Assembly: GCF_006385555.1 (NCBI RefSeq)
Contig: NZ_CP041036.1
Location: forward strand, 1,364,001 to 1,428,000
Length of the DNA stretch: 64,000 bases
Source: Shewanella polaris
GTDB lineage: Bacteria > Pseudomonadota > Gammaproteobacteria > Enterobacterales > Shewanellaceae
Direction: 5' to 3'
How positions within the stretch are numbered: the first letter of the stretch is position 1; every line of letters begins with the position of its first letter. Shown piece by piece: positions 8,796 to 18,356 of this stretch. A model generated the notes under the pieces. That model worked only from the letters and a program-made list of their open reading frames with translations, was not told the origin of the DNA and searched no databases. A program made the position numbers and the translations under genes.

Positions 8796-9281
8796 TTAAC
8801 CAAGTAGCTTTTCAATGATAGCGTTAAGCTCTTCAGGCTTAGTTGTTGGCGCATAACGTTCAATTACGTTACCTTGCTTATCGACTAAAAATTTAGTGAA
8901 ATTCCATTTAATTGACTCGCTACCTAAAAGGCCTTTGGCAGATTTTTTAAGAAAGTGATACAAGGGATGGGTATTAGTACCATTCACTTCAATTTTGCTA
9001 AAGAGTGGGAAGGTCACACCAAAGTTAAGTTCGCAGAACTGGCTGATCTCTTCTTCATTGCCTTGTTCTTGCTTGCCGAACTGATTACATGGGAATCCTA
9101 AAATAACTAAACCACGGTCTTTATATTGCTGATATAAGGCTTCTAGTGCTTTATATTGAGCCGTGAAACCACATTTACTTGCCGTGTTTACGATAAGCAA
9201 AACTTTATCTTTAAAGTGCTCCATGACAACGTCATTGCCTTGAATGTCTTTTACGATTATTGGGTAAATAGCTGCGGTCAT
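8796..9281 (-). CDS. Glutathione peroxidase-like thiol peroxidase
   Basis: Reduces hydrogen peroxide and organic hydroperoxides; in bacteria this cysteine-type family (BtuE/Gpx) often uses thioredoxin or glutathione. The 161 residues are the normal length. The peroxidatic cysteine is C37 in [12 protein letters not shown]. The family Gln motif is [14 protein letters not shown] and the Trp motif is [10 protein letters not shown]. No signal peptide, so cytoplasmic. The start is supported by AAGGAGC seven bases upstream. It is a single gene, divergent from mgtE. Confidence 0.92.
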   Translation of the reverse strand: MTAAIYPIIVKDIQGNDVVMEHFKDKVLLIVNTASKCGFTAQYKALEALYQQYKDRGLVILGFPCNQFGKQEQGNEEEISQFCELNFGVTFPLFSKIEVNGTNTHPLYHFLKKSAKGLLGSESIKWNFTKFLVDKQGNVIERYAPTTKPEELNAIIEKLLG

Positions 9282-9433
9282 GTGAAGCTCCTTATATATG
9301 AAAGATAAACTATAAAGTAAAAATTGTTAGCAAGCAATTTAGTTGCGCGCTATTTAATTTATCTGTTTGCTTATAAATACTAATTTCAATATAGTTTGCG
9401 CATAATTTACTATCAAGAATTAAGGACGGGCTA

Positions 9434-10831
9434 ATGAGTGAATTGAAGAACGAACTTAGTTCTGAAGATGAAGTCGATACTAGTTCGCAACCCCAAGCCG
9501 ATGTTAGCCAAGTGGTGCATCTGTTAACGGAAGCTGAAGGTGATGAGCAGGCAGAAGTGTTCAGTGATATTTTAACTGAAGCTGAACCTGGCACCATTGC
9601 GTTATTATTAGAATCATTACCGCTTGATGAACGTTATGATCGCTGGCAGCAAGTCAATGTTGCAGAACGTGTTGATGTTCTAAACTTAATGCGTGCCGAT
9701 CCTCGTTTAGGCATTGTTAAGAAAATGCCCGATGAGGAATTGGACTTACTTTTTTCTCAATTAAGTCCAGAAGATCTTATTGAATGGAGTGATTCGTTAC
9801 CTGACGATATAACCGATCGTGCACTTGCACAGATGGGGGAACGTCAACGTAAACACTTCGAGCTGTATGACCAATATTCTGAAAATGAAATTGGTCGTTA
9901 TGCTGATCACCAGATGTTGGCATTAAGTCTTACGTCCACAGTCGCTCAAGGGCAACGTTTTTTTCGTCGAATAGATTTAGATTGTAATGATCATATTTTT
10001 TTAGTGGATAACGTTGATAAATATTTAGGTACGGTGCGTCGTTATGACGTTTTTAAAACGGCCGATCTTGATACTCAGTTACAAACATTAATTTGGGAAG
10101 ATAATCGTGTTATCTCTGCTGATTCATCACTCATAGAAGCGGCTGAAGCTATTGAGCACAGTAGTGAGCTTGAGTTACCCGTTGTTGATGAAGAAGGTAT
10201 TTTGATTGGGCGAATGACACTGCGAACGGCTACAGCCCTAGTGCGTGAACATTACGAAGCTCAATTAATGGCTACCGCAGGTATGGATGAACACGACGAT
10301 TTATTCGCACCTATTGTAGTGGGCGCAAAGCGTCGTGCTGTGTGGCTTGGGATTAACTTACTGACTGCATTTTTAGCGTCTGCTACCATCGGATTATTTG
10401 AAAATGTGTTGTCGCAAGTGGTTGCATTAGCTGTATTGATGCCTATCGTTGCTTCAATGGGCGGTATTGCGGGCAGCCAGTCGTTAACGCTAATGATCCG
10501 CGGTATGGCAATGGGTCAGATTTCTGCTGGTAACGTGATGTCGTTGATGAAAAACGAACTCGGAATTGGTGCGCTTAATGGCCTGTTGTGGTCGATTGTT
10601 ATTGGTATTATCGCCGGTTGGTGGTTTAACGATACGATAATGGGTGTGGTTATTGCCTGCGCTATTTTAATTAATATGGCTGTTGCTGCCATTGCGGGAG
10701 TAATGGTGCCAATGATCCTACAGCGTTTTAAGCAAGATGCGGCTTTATCAGGATCAGTTATTCTGACAACAGTGACAGATGTGGTTGGTTTTTTTACTTT
10801 TTTAGGGCTGGCAACGATATTGTATCTTTAA
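9434..10831 (+). CDS. mgtE: Magnesium transporter MgtE
   Basis: Mg2+-gated magnesium channel/transporter of the inner membrane, 465 residues. Order of parts: cytoplasmic MgtE N domain of helical repeats (about 25-150), two CBS domains (about 155-285) and five membrane helices (about 305-465). The membrane part carries PIVASMGGIAGSQSLTLMIRG, which corresponds to the family pore signature, and an acidic residue in TVTDVVGFF. The N and CBS domains normally sense cytoplasmic Mg2+. A ribosome site (AAGGACGG) precedes the ATG. Confidence 0.95.
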   Translation: MSELKNELSSEDEVDTSSQPQADVSQVVHLLTEAEGDEQAEVFSDILTEAEPGTIALLLESLPLDERYDRWQQVNVAERVDVLNLMRADPRLGIVKKMPDEELDLLFSQLSPEDLIEWSDSLPDDITDRALAQMGERQRKHFELYDQYSENEIGRYADHQMLALSLTSTVAQGQRFFRRIDLDCNDHIFLVDNVDKYLGTVRRYDVFKTADLDTQLQTLIWEDNRVISADSSLIEAAEAIEHSSELELPVVDEEGILIGRMTLRTATALVREHYEAQLMATAGMDEHDDLFAPIVVGAKRRAVWLGINLLTAFLASATIGLFENVLSQVVALAVLMPIVASMGGIAGSQSLTLMIRGMAMGQISAGNVMSLMKNELGIGALNGLLWSIVIGIIAGWWFNDTIMGVVIACAILINMAVAAIAGVMVPMILQRFKQDAALSGSVILTTVTDVVGFFTFLGLATILYL

Positions 10832-10964
10832 GAAGACTGCACTTTGTCGGTAAAAATTGATTAAGTCAGTATGAGGTGGGATATCGACATCAACAGTTAT
10901 CAGTTATTTAAGGGTCAATGTTATTCATTAAATGGTCTTGAGTTTATCAAGGCTATTTTTCAAT

Positions 10965-10996
10965 AAAAAAGCAAGCTGCAGGCAACTTGCTTTTTA
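10965..10996. terminator. Bidirectional terminator between mgtE and the small gene
   Basis: Stem AAGCAAG / CTTGCTT with A and T tracts on both sides. It can end mgtE transcripts on plus and the 53-codon gene at 11022-11183 on minus. Confidence 0.8.
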
Positions 10997-11021
10997 AACT
11001 TGATGAGAAAATCCTGTTAAA

Positions 11022-11183
11022 TTATTTCCACTTAGCAGGCGCTAACTCCATTCCAACATTATCGTCAAAGTAACGTCGCTTAGTATCTCGACGGCGTTGT
11101 TTTACTTTTTTCGATTTTGGTTTTCCCTTGATGCTATCGCCCCATGGCGTATCATCTTCATCAAATTCAAATGAGTGTGACAT
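11022..11183 (-). CDS. Small basic hypothetical protein (53 residues)
   Basis: The product begins MSHSFEFDEDDTPWG and ends MELAPAKWK. An acidic N terminus is followed by a lysine/arginine-rich middle (KPKSKKVKQRRRDTKRR) that could bind nucleic acid. I do not recognise a named family. It has a plausible ribosome site (CTGGAA) before the ATG and its own terminator 25 bp downstream. The clear charge segregation also argues that it is a real gene. It has no membrane segment or cysteine. Confidence 0.7.
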   Translation of the reverse strand: MSHSFEFDEDDTPWGDSIKGKPKSKKVKQRRRDTKRRYFDDNVGMELAPAKWK

Positions 11184-11387
11184 TTTCAACATTCCAGATA
11201 GCTGTACCGCTGTTGGTACTAGTTCTTTTTACCTAAAGTTAATAATAAGCTAAAGCGAAATATTTCATCATTGATGGTAAAAATTATTGCATGTGGAAAT
11301 GATACCGCTAAGAGAATGCTATCTTTGATAACGAACAAGCCATCTTTAGTCATTATGATGTCATCTAAGCATGGTTGTGATTGAATA

Positions 11388-12521
11388 TTAAGTCGTAGTC
11401 GAGATATCAAAAAATTGTTTTATTTCATCAATTCTATCCATCGCATCTTGATAACCCAAATCCATCAAGGTAGTGGTATAGCTTTTTTCGAATAATAAAT
11501 ACGATACGATACTCGAGTCTGATTGGCGATTAACTCCAATGAACTTTAATAATGTCTTTATCGCAAAAGGCATGTCTTCATAATAACGTGCTGCTATGCG
11601 GCTTAAATCTTGACTAGGCTTAATCACTAACGTTTCAATATGACGTAAATTTAACGCCTCTCGCTCTTGAAGTGAAATTTTTGATACTGTGTTGTTAACT
11701 CGTTGCAAGCGCTCTAAATCACTGTTTAAGGTATCCGAGAATATTGTATCTAATAAGTGCCCGGCTATTGTTGCTGTTTTAGGGTGATATTCAAACTCGA
11801 TTGGGAAATGTTTATGAGGGCTGTCTAAATTAATCACAAATATTTTATTCGCACCAAGATGAATAGGGCTTGATAATGGTGATAACTGATGTACAGACCC
11901 ATCGCCATAATAGGCTTGATTAAGTTTAATTGATGGAAATACCATTGGAATAGCAGAGCTTGCCAATAAATGTTCGGTATTTAATAAGCTACGAATACCA
12001 ATTCGTCTCGCGCGCTGCCAATCGTCAATATGTTCATTACCCTGATAAAAGCTGTACGATCGTGAGTTGTTATAGCAGGAGGCGTCGATACTAATTGCTT
12101 TGAGGGCATTATTGCTGATATTACGGTCAATTCTTTTAAAATCAATTAGATTGTTCAGCAATTCGCGTAATGGTTGATTATCGAGTAAGCTGCTTGCATC
12201 AGTGCTCACCTTGTCACCTTGTAAGCCTTTAATGGCCATTCGACCCAAGTGTCTTAATACTTGGGGGATGGAAGCTCGATATACTTTATCTGTTTCAAAA
12301 TGACGCCAGACCCAATCGAGTTTTTTTATCGCTAGATGAAAACAAGATGCATGGGTTGCCAGTGACGTTGCGTTAATCGCGCCTGCGGACGTCCCGCAAA
12401 TAATATCGAATGGGACATTGTGATTGCGTGGATAACATTGCACTAGGGCTTTCAATACGCCTATTTGATACGCTGCTCTAGCGCCACCACCACCTAACAC
12501 CAATGCTATTGATACTGACAA
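11388..12521 (-). CDS. Patatin-like phospholipase
   Basis: Serine acyl hydrolase of the patatin/RssA family acting on lipids, 377 residues. The oxyanion-hole motif is GGGGARAAYQ (10-19), the nucleophile is S45 in GTSAG and the catalytic aspartate is D207 in GDGS, so the Ser-Asp dyad is complete. No signal peptide. The only start compatible with the motif is TTG at 12521, supported by AAAGGAT with six-base spacing. The C-terminal 130 residues resemble a helical accessory region of unknown role. It stands alone between the 53-codon gene and proS. Confidence 0.87.
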   Translation of the reverse strand: MSVSIALVLGGGGARAAYQIGVLKALVQCYPRNHNVPFDIICGTSAGAINATSLATHASCFHLAIKKLDWVWRHFETDKVYRASIPQVLRHLGRMAIKGLQGDKVSTDASSLLDNQPLRELLNNLIDFKRIDRNISNNALKAISIDASCYNNSRSYSFYQGNEHIDDWQRARRIGIRSLLNTEHLLASSAIPMVFPSIKLNQAYYGDGSVHQLSPLSSPIHLGANKIFVINLDSPHKHFPIEFEYHPKTATIAGHLLDTIFSDTLNSDLERLQRVNNTVSKISLQEREALNLRHIETLVIKPSQDLSRIAARYYEDMPFAIKTLLKFIGVNRQSDSSIVSYLLFEKSYTTTLMDLGYQDAMDRIDEIKQFFDISTTT

Positions 12522-12728
12522 TCTTGATCCTTTATACTTTTAATATTTTGAATGCTAGTATGAGTTGTTTTTACGTCATACACCAGTTACCAATAAGTCG
12601 ACTATGTTGTTTTTCATTTGTACGAGTTCAGACTTTCGTTTTGTCGTTGTTCTAGTTGTCGTGGATATTAAGCTCTTAATAGTCACTGCTGTTGATAAAC
12701 ATAAGCATCAATTATCTTCTAACAGAAA

Positions 12729-12754
12729 TAAAAAAACGCACCGTAAAGTGCGTT
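12729..12754 (-). terminator. Intrinsic terminator after proS
   Basis: On minus, stem AACGCAC / GTGCGTT is followed by a run of T, 39 bp after the proS stop. Confidence 0.85.
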
Positions 12755-12792
12755 CTTAAAATACCATCTCGTTAACTATTAACTATTAACTA

Positions 12793-14508
12793 TTAGCCTT
12801 TGGCTGCATTCGTTAAAAATGCCACGATTTCATCAAATGGAATATCTTGCTTCTCACCGGTGCGGCGGTTTTTATATTCAAATACTCCCGCATCGATATT
12901 TCGGTCGCCTATAACGACCACATGAGGCAAACCAATTAATTCCATGTCTGCAAACATCACGCCTGGACGTTCTTTACGATCATCCATTAAGACTTCAACA
13001 CCTGCATTGGTTAAGTCTTGGTAAAGTTTTTCGGCAATGTCAGCAACGCGATGCGATTTATGCATATTCATTGGTAAAATACCCACAGTGAAAGGAGCAA
13101 TCGACTCTGGCCAAATAATACCGCGGTCATCGTTATTTTGCTCAATGGCTGCAGCCACAATACGGCTGACACCGACACCGTAACAACCCATCAATAACAC
13201 TTGTGCTTTACCATTTTCGTCCAACACAGTGGCATTCATTGATGTAGAGTAGCTTGTACCTAGTTGGAAAATATGACCAACTTCAATACCACGCGCCATG
13301 GCATAAGTACCAAGACCGTCTGGTGTTGGTTCTCCTTCAACGACATTACGAATATCCGCTGCAGTAGCTAACGGCAAATCACGTTCCCAGTTGATGCCGA
13401 AATAGTGTTTATCATCAGTATTTGCACCAGCAGCAAAATCGCTCATCACAGTGACGCTATGATCAACAATAATTGGCATGGTCAATCCAACAGGTCCGAT
13501 AGAACCTGGACCTGCACCCACGGCATCACGAATTTCAGCTTCTGATGCAAATTCAAATGGTGATGCGACTAATTCAAGTTTGTCAGATTTGATTTCGTTA
13601 AGTTCATGATCGCCACGAATCACTAATGCGACTAATGGTGCTTCTTCTGTTGCACCCTTAACAATTAGCGTTTTAATCGTTTGGGTGATGTCTAGGCCAA
13701 ATTGTTCAACTAATTCTGCAATCGTTTTTGCGTTAGGGGTATCCACTAACGTCATTGCTTGCGTTGCCTGTGCACGTGTTTGGCTTGGCATTGGTGATTC
13801 TGCTTTTTCAATGTTAGCGGCATAGTCGCTACCTGTTGAATAAGCGATTAAATCTTCACCACTGCTAGCGAGTACATGGAATTCATGCGACAAGCTACCG
13901 CCAATAGAGCCTGTATCTGCTAGCACTGGGCGGAATGATAAGCCCATTCGTGTCAGAATATTACTGTATGCGGTGTGCATTGCGTGGTAAGTGCTGTCCA
14001 TGGTTTCTTGATCTAAATGGAAAGAATAGGCATCTTTCATCAAGAATTCGCGTGCACGCATTACGCCAAAACGAGGGCGTACTTCATCACGAAATTTGGT
14101 CTGTACTTGGTAAAGTGTAATTGGCAGTTGTTTGTATGAACTTAATTCTTTACGGACTAAATCCGTGATGACTTCTTCATGGGTTGGTCCCAATACAAAG
14201 TCTCGATTATTGCGATCTTGGAAACGCAGTAATTCAGGGCCAAACTTATCCCAGCGGCCTGTTTCAACCCATAGATCAGCTGGTTGTACTAACGGCATTA
14301 ATATTTCGATAGCGCCCGTTTTGTTCATTTCTTCACGAACAATGGCTTCAACTTTACGTAATACACGTAAACCTGACGGTAACCAGCTGTAAAGACCTGA
14401 CGCATTACGGCGGATCATACCCGCGCGTAACATTAACTGATGGCTAATCACCTCTGCGTTTGCAGGAGTTTCTTTTTGTGTTGAAAGCAGGTACTTACTA
14501 ACTCGCAT
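12793..14508 (-). CDS. proS: Prolyl-tRNA synthetase
   Basis: Class II aminoacyl-tRNA synthetase that charges tRNA-Pro. The 571 residues match bacterial-type ProRS. The N-terminal catalytic core has motif 1 and motif 2 ([21 protein letters not shown]). The inserted editing domain (about 225-400), which clears Ala-tRNA-Pro, is present. Motif 3 ([13 protein letters not shown]) precedes the anticodon-binding domain. An upstream in-frame TTG (14514) exists, but the ATG at 14508 gives the family N terminus [13 protein letters not shown]. trmO and rcsF lie upstream as in E. coli. Confidence 0.97.
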   Translation of the reverse strand: MRVSKYLLSTQKETPANAEVISHQLMLRAGMIRRNASGLYSWLPSGLRVLRKVEAIVREEMNKTGAIEILMPLVQPADLWVETGRWDKFGPELLRFQDRNNRDFVLGPTHEEVITDLVRKELSSYKQLPITLYQVQTKFRDEVRPRFGVMRAREFLMKDAYSFHLDQETMDSTYHAMHTAYSNILTRMGLSFRPVLADTGSIGGSLSHEFHVLASSGEDLIAYSTGSDYAANIEKAESPMPSQTRAQATQAMTLVDTPNAKTIAELVEQFGLDITQTIKTLIVKGATEEAPLVALVIRGDHELNEIKSDKLELVASPFEFASEAEIRDAVGAGPGSIGPVGLTMPIIVDHSVTVMSDFAAGANTDDKHYFGINWERDLPLATAADIRNVVEGEPTPDGLGTYAMARGIEVGHIFQLGTSYSTSMNATVLDENGKAQVLLMGCYGVGVSRIVAAAIEQNNDDRGIIWPESIAPFTVGILPMNMHKSHRVADIAEKLYQDLTNAGVEVLMDDRKERPGVMFADMELIGLPHVVVIGDRNIDAGVFEYKNRRTGEKQDIPFDEIVAFLTNAAKG

Positions 14509-14698
14509 TACCAATGTCCAAAATAGTTGCTATTAATGAGCGCCATTTTAGCACCTGCATTAATGATGTCACCTGCTAATTCAATTCAACAGTAGGCTTT
14601 GTGATGCTTAAATGGCAAGTTTGATATTGCAGACGAGAAATAAACTGATTTTTGTCAACTTATGTATTTCTTATTTCACCTTCCATTCTTTATAGAAG

Positions 14699-15310
14699 TT
14701 ATTTATCTCGTCTATCGCCAATGACTCGAGCAGGATTACCGGCAATGATGGCGTAGGCTGGAACATCTTTTGTGACAATGCAGCCCATGCCAACGACAAC
14801 ACTATCTCCAATGGTCACACCGTCAACAATACCTACTTGAGCGCCAATCCATACATCTTGGCCAATCACTACCCCTTTGGATGTTGCAGGTTGTTTATAG
14901 ATAGGTGTGTCGGCTGACATTCCATGGTTAAAGGCATAAACAGTGACGTTGTTAGCAATACGAGTTTGGCTACCAATTTTGATACCTTTACGACCACCAT
15001 CTAAACTGCAACCATGATTAATGGCCACTTCATTACCTAAGGTGATAGGGCCATGCATAAACACATCGGCGGCAATCATGCATTGGTTACCAATAGAGAT
15101 ATCACGACCCGGTTCAGCAAAAAGTTGTGCTTGTGGGGCAATAAAACATTGCTCACCAATATGAATCGTTTCTAATTGGCAAAGTTGCTGTTGAATTTCA
15201 TCTTGCCAAGGTTTAGCCCAAAGGAGATGTTTGGGTTTAAGTGAAAAGTATAGCCATGGCATCCATGATAAACGTTTTTTGTGTTGAGCTTGATAATCAA
15301 TGTCTGGCAT
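14699..15310 (-). CDS. Hexapeptide-repeat acetyltransferase (LbH family)
   Basis: Left-handed beta-helix O-acetyltransferase-like protein of 203 residues. From about residue 65 to the end it shows hexapeptide repeats, with the acceptor-site segment YAFNHGMSADTPI, then IGQDVWIGAQVGIVDGVTIGDSVVVGMGC and the closing IIAGNPARVIG typical of the maltose/galactoside acetyltransferase group. The N-terminal 50 residues hold an aromatic, basic segment. The acceptor is unknown. It starts 4 bp after the trmO stop, so it is probably co-transcribed with it; E. coli lacks a gene at this place. Confidence 0.85.
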   Translation of the reverse strand: MPDIDYQAQHKKRLSWMPWLYFSLKPKHLLWAKPWQDEIQQQLCQLETIHIGEQCFIAPQAQLFAEPGRDISIGNQCMIAADVFMHGPITLGNEVAINHGCSLDGGRKGIKIGSQTRIANNVTVYAFNHGMSADTPIYKQPATSKGVVIGQDVWIGAQVGIVDGVTIGDSVVVGMGCIVTKDVPAYAIIAGNPARVIGDRRDK

Positions 15311-15314
15311 AAGC

Positions 15315-16103
15315 TTAATCCTTTAATAATGTCACTTTGGTCGGTTTAAGCTCTAATACTTCAATTCCTTGCTTCGTGACATGCCAAAAAATATCTAAAT
15401 CATACAGCGCCACTTGATAGAGTTTGGGATCATCTTTGGCTTTTTTATAGGCTGGGCGAGGGTCTTGGGATAATACGCCATTAATTAATTCGGCTAAGCC
15501 TTGGTATTGTTGTTGAATGGTATATTGGCTAATTTGAGTTGCTGCAACAGGGGTATAAGTTACTGGAATAAGCACGGGAGCATCTTGGGCAATTCCACCT
15601 TTAGCATCAGTTATCGCATCGGAGAACGGAACATAGGGTTTAATATCGATAATAGGTGTGCCGTCTAATAAATCCATGCCAGAGATCATTAAACACACTT
15701 TACCTTTACGTTGAACAACACTATGGAGTTTGACCACTGATTGACCAATCCCATTGGGTCTAAATGTCGAACGTGTAGCAAACACTCCTAGTTTTTCATT
15801 ACCGCCAAGACGGGGAGGGCGTACTGTGGTTTTCCAGCCTTGAGCTAGATTTTCATGAAAACAAAATAATAACCATAGGTGAGAATATTGTTCTATTCCT
15901 CTTACAGCATCAAGGTGATTAAAATCTGGCTCAAATTCAATATAGCCAATGGCATTGACTAGTCCAGGCTGACGCGGGATACCAAATTTTTGCTTATAAG
16001 GTGTTCTGCATATTGCAACTGCATTTAATTGACTGCTAAACGGAACGCTAGAACGGTTATTAATAGGATCTATTTGCTGGTGTTGATCGTTGCCTTGTGT
16101 CAT
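15315..16103 (-). CDS. trmO: tRNA t6A37 N6-methyltransferase TrmO
   Basis: SAM-dependent enzyme that methylates t6A37 in tRNA-Thr (E. coli YaeB/TsaA family). The 262 residues hold the single-sheet beta-barrel methyltransferase domain (about 28-160), with VNAIGYIEF, RPPRLGGNEKLGVFATRSTFRPNGIG and DGTPIIDIKPYVPFSD. The C-terminal domain (about 195-260) is the usual extra part of gammaproteobacterial TrmO. The first 25 residues are polar and not conserved. It lies between rcsF and proS as in E. coli, with an acetyltransferase gene inserted on the proS side. Confidence 0.92.
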   Translation of the reverse strand: MTQGNDQHQQIDPINNRSSVPFSSQLNAVAICRTPYKQKFGIPRQPGLVNAIGYIEFEPDFNHLDAVRGIEQYSHLWLLFCFHENLAQGWKTTVRPPRLGGNEKLGVFATRSTFRPNGIGQSVVKLHSVVQRKGKVCLMISGMDLLDGTPIIDIKPYVPFSDAITDAKGGIAQDAPVLIPVTYTPVAATQISQYTIQQQYQGLAELINGVLSQDPRPAYKKAKDDPKLYQVALYDLDIFWHVTKQGIEVLELKPTKVTLLKD

Positions 16104-16216
16104 GCAATACCTGAATTAAGCAGAGAAAGGGAATCATAACTTAAATATAAATAATGTTGATGAGTGTTATATGAGCACTCATCATTTATAGGCTACCAAT
16201 ATATTATATTGAGTTG

Positions 16217-16612
16217 TTATTTTTCTGTAAGGGTTTTAATCGCTTGCCCAACACAAAGAGCACGGCTAATGCAGCTGTTGTCTGCTTCATTTATCATAAA
16301 ACAGCTTTTAACCACAAAACCATTAGCACCTATGTCTGCCGCTGCTCTTCTGGCATTTGTACGTGCAACGGCCATTTGTGGCGGTGCATCTCGAAGGGTT
16401 TCTTGGCAGGCTTCGCCTTCAACTAAACCTAATACATCAAACTTTCCTCTAGGTTGATTAGTTCCTTCATATAACGTTACATCGCCGACTTTAAAATAAT
16501 CATTGATTGCTTTTTTGTCTAAATTACTGTTGAACGCATAATCACTTGCGCATGCACTTAATAATAGTGCTATAGAAGAGGCAATAAATGCATATTTAAG
16601 GGGGGAAGTCAT
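16217..16612 (-). CDS. rcsF: RcsF-like outer-membrane lipoprotein
   Basis: Homologue of the envelope-stress sensor lipoprotein RcsF. Signal peptide with lipobox LLSACAS, then a short linker and the RcsF fold (about 45-131). The four cysteines that form two disulfides in E. coli RcsF are present (GEACQ, VKSCF, NSCIS, ALCVG), as are DAPPQMAVARTNAR and CVGQAIKTLT. The ATG at 16612 has AAGGTG six bases upstream; the TTG five codons earlier is less likely. Gene order rcsF-trmO-proS matches E. coli. No rcsC, rcsD or rcsB is in this window. Confidence 0.88.
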   Translation of the reverse strand: MTSPLKYAFIASSIALLLSACASDYAFNSNLDKKAINDYFKVGDVTLYEGTNQPRGKFDVLGLVEGEACQETLRDAPPQMAVARTNARRAAADIGANGFVVKSCFMINEADNSCISRALCVGQAIKTLTEK

Positions 16613-16696
16613 AACCGTCACCTTCAATTAATAAGAGTGGTTCAATAAGGGTAGTTTACCTTGTCTCATGGTGATGATAAAGCAATCTAATGTCAT

Positions 16697-16723
16697 AAAA
16701 AAAGAGCTTACCGTAAGTAAGCC
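16697..16723 (-). terminator. Intrinsic terminator after hns-like gene
   Basis: On minus, stem GGGCTTAC / GTAAGCTC (one G-U pair) is followed by seven T, 50 bp after the stop. Confidence 0.85.
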
Positions 16724-16772
16724 CTTTTTAATCTAAAAACGTAATCGTGTTGTTAATCGCTGGTTAGAATAA

Positions 16773-17183
16773 TTATTCCATGCCAGGAATTAAAAATTCA
16801 GTCATATTTTTTCCGCTATCAACTTGTTGTTTGAATACGGTTGGCATGCGACCTTGACCTGTCCATTGAATTAATTCGCCATCAACAGTGATTTGATATT
16901 TTGCTGGACGTGGCGCACGCTTTTTAGTTGCTGTTTTAACTGAAGACGTGACTTCACCTAAATCTTCAATAGATAAACCGCTGTTTTCAATTTGAGCAAG
17001 AATTTCTGCAATCCGAGCATTACGTTCAGCATTCGCTTCAAGTTCTAATTTTTCTTCTTCTTCACGTTCGGTAATAATTTTTTCTAATTTGGCAGCTGTT
17101 TCACGTAAATCATCAAGAGATAATTCTTTTATTGCAGCTTTAAAACGACGGCCATGGGTTAATATGTCTAAAAAGTCACTCAT
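16773..17183 (-). CDS. hns: H-NS family nucleoid-associated protein
   Basis: Binds A/T-rich and curved DNA and silences transcription. The 136 residues match H-NS. An N-terminal coiled-coil oligomerisation region (about 1-65, rich in E/K/L) and a linker rich in T, K and R precede the C-terminal DNA-binding domain, with QWTGQGRMPTVFKQ corresponding to the minor-groove loop WTGQGRTP. It is transcribed alone with its own terminator. Whether the organism has further H-NS paralogues cannot be seen here. Confidence 0.95.
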   Translation of the reverse strand: MSDFLDILTHGRRFKAAIKELSLDDLRETAAKLEKIITEREEEEKLELEANAERNARIAEILAQIENSGLSIEDLGEVTSSVKTATKKRAPRPAKYQITVDGELIQWTGQGRMPTVFKQQVDSGKNMTEFLIPGME

Positions 17184-17505
17184 GTTGTAAATTCCCTAAA
17201 TGATTTATTAATAAATGTAAAAGCGATAATAGATAAAATTATCTATCTTTTTGGTTAATTTAAGTATTAATGTTGTTTTTTATAGTCTTATTATTAATAT
17301 AAGTAAATTTAAATCCCTAATGATTACCCATAAAGTTTAATAAACACTGAATATGGATACAATAATAGAAACTATTCGGTATTGAATCAAATTAAATTAT
17401 CTTTTTATGAAATATAATTTATAAATTAAGCAAATAATCAATGAGGGTTTGTTCTGTTTGGTTGCCATTATCACAACAAAAACATGTAAACAAGCGTTTG
17501 ACTTT
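17184..17505. other. Divergent A/T-rich spacer between hns-like gene and etfB
   Basis: About 320 very A/T-rich bases that must hold the promoter of the hns-like gene. No gene, hairpin or strong -35/-10 pair stood out. H-NS genes are often autoregulated through such curved A/T-rich DNA; that is inference here. Confidence 0.4.
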
Positions 17506-17507
17506 TG

Positions 17508-17523
17508 TTGACGTTAACGTTAG
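17508..17523 (+). promoter_or_regulatory. LiuR-like operator upstream of etfBA
   Basis: The palindrome TTGACGTTAACGTTAG lies 83 bp before the etfB start codon. It resembles the LiuR (MerR family) operators described for branched-chain amino acid genes in Shewanella and relatives and shares its TTxACGT-centred dyad with the site at 36161-36177 next to liuR. Control of etf by LiuR fits the need for ETF as electron acceptor of isovaleryl-CoA dehydrogenase. Confidence 0.65.
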
Positions 17524-17605
17524 CAGGACGTAGAGTAAACCCATATTGCATTGGCCACAGTCAATGTGTTGTCCACGTTCATTGAAGTTGTAGGAAGGAA
17601 ACCCT

Positions 17606-18355
17606 ATGAAAGTCTTGGTGCCTGTTAAACGTGTAGTCGATGCCAATGTGAAAGTCAGGGTAAAAGCTGATAACACAAGTGTTGAGACTACTAACCTTAA
17701 AATGGCGTTAAATCCATTTTGTGAAATTGCAATAGAAGAAGCTGTGCGCTTGAAAGAAGCTGGCATTGCCACCGAAGTTGTCGTGGTGAGTGTGGGCGCA
17801 AAAGTGGTACAGGAACAATTAAGAACGGCTATGGCTCTGGGGGCCGATAGAGCAATTCATATTGAAACTGATGAAGATCTAGTACCATTGTCAATTGCTA
17901 AACTGTTAAAAGCCGTGCAAGAAAAAGAACAAGCGCAATTAATATTATTCGGTAAGCAATCTATTGACGGTGACAACAACCAAACTGGACAAATGTTAGC
18001 GGCATTAACTGATATGCCCCAAGCGACATTTGCATCAGAGGTCAAAGTTGATGGTGATACTGTCACGGTGACTCGTGAGATAGATGGCGGATTACAAACT
18101 TTAAAAATGCCTTTACCGGCGATTGTTACGGTCGACCTTCGCTTAAACGAGCCTCGTTATGCATCATTGCCTAATATTATGAAGGCCAAGCGTAAACCGC
18201 TAGAAACGCTGACGATTTCTGATTTAGGTGTTAGCTTAAAAGCACATCAAACTGTGCTTAAGGTCACTCCTCCTGTTGATCGTAAAGCGGGTATTATGGT
18301 GTCTTCTGTAGAAGAGTTGGTTGAGAAGTTAAAAAATGAAGCGAAGGTGATCTAA
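17606..18355 (+). CDS. etfB: Electron transfer flavoprotein beta subunit
   Basis: AMP-binding small subunit of ETF, which takes electrons from acyl-CoA dehydrogenases and passes them to ETF:quinone oxidoreductase. The 249 residues match the family. The N terminus is MKVLVPVKRVVD; the AMP-site region includes GKQSIDGDNNQTGQMLA, and DLRLNEPRYASLPNIMKAKRKP is the ETF-beta signature. A good ribosome site (AGGAAGG) precedes the ATG. etfA starts 1 bp after the stop, so the two are translationally linked. Confidence 0.96.
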   Translation: MKVLVPVKRVVDANVKVRVKADNTSVETTNLKMALNPFCEIAIEEAVRLKEAGIATEVVVVSVGAKVVQEQLRTAMALGADRAIHIETDEDLVPLSIAKLLKAVQEKEQAQLILFGKQSIDGDNNQTGQMLAALTDMPQATFASEVKVDGDTVTVTREIDGGLQTLKMPLPAIVTVDLRLNEPRYASLPNIMKAKRKPLETLTISDLGVSLKAHQTVLKVTPPVDRKAGIMVSSVEELVEKLKNEAKVI

Positions 18356-18356
18356 C

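Noticed and set aside
12565-12759. 64-codon open frame on plus
   Set aside because: Low-complexity product, no ribosome site, and it overlaps the proS terminator.
17419-17772. 117-codon minus frame across the etfB start
   Set aside because: Overlaps the etfB coding start and the LiuR operator; a shadow of etfB and its promoter.
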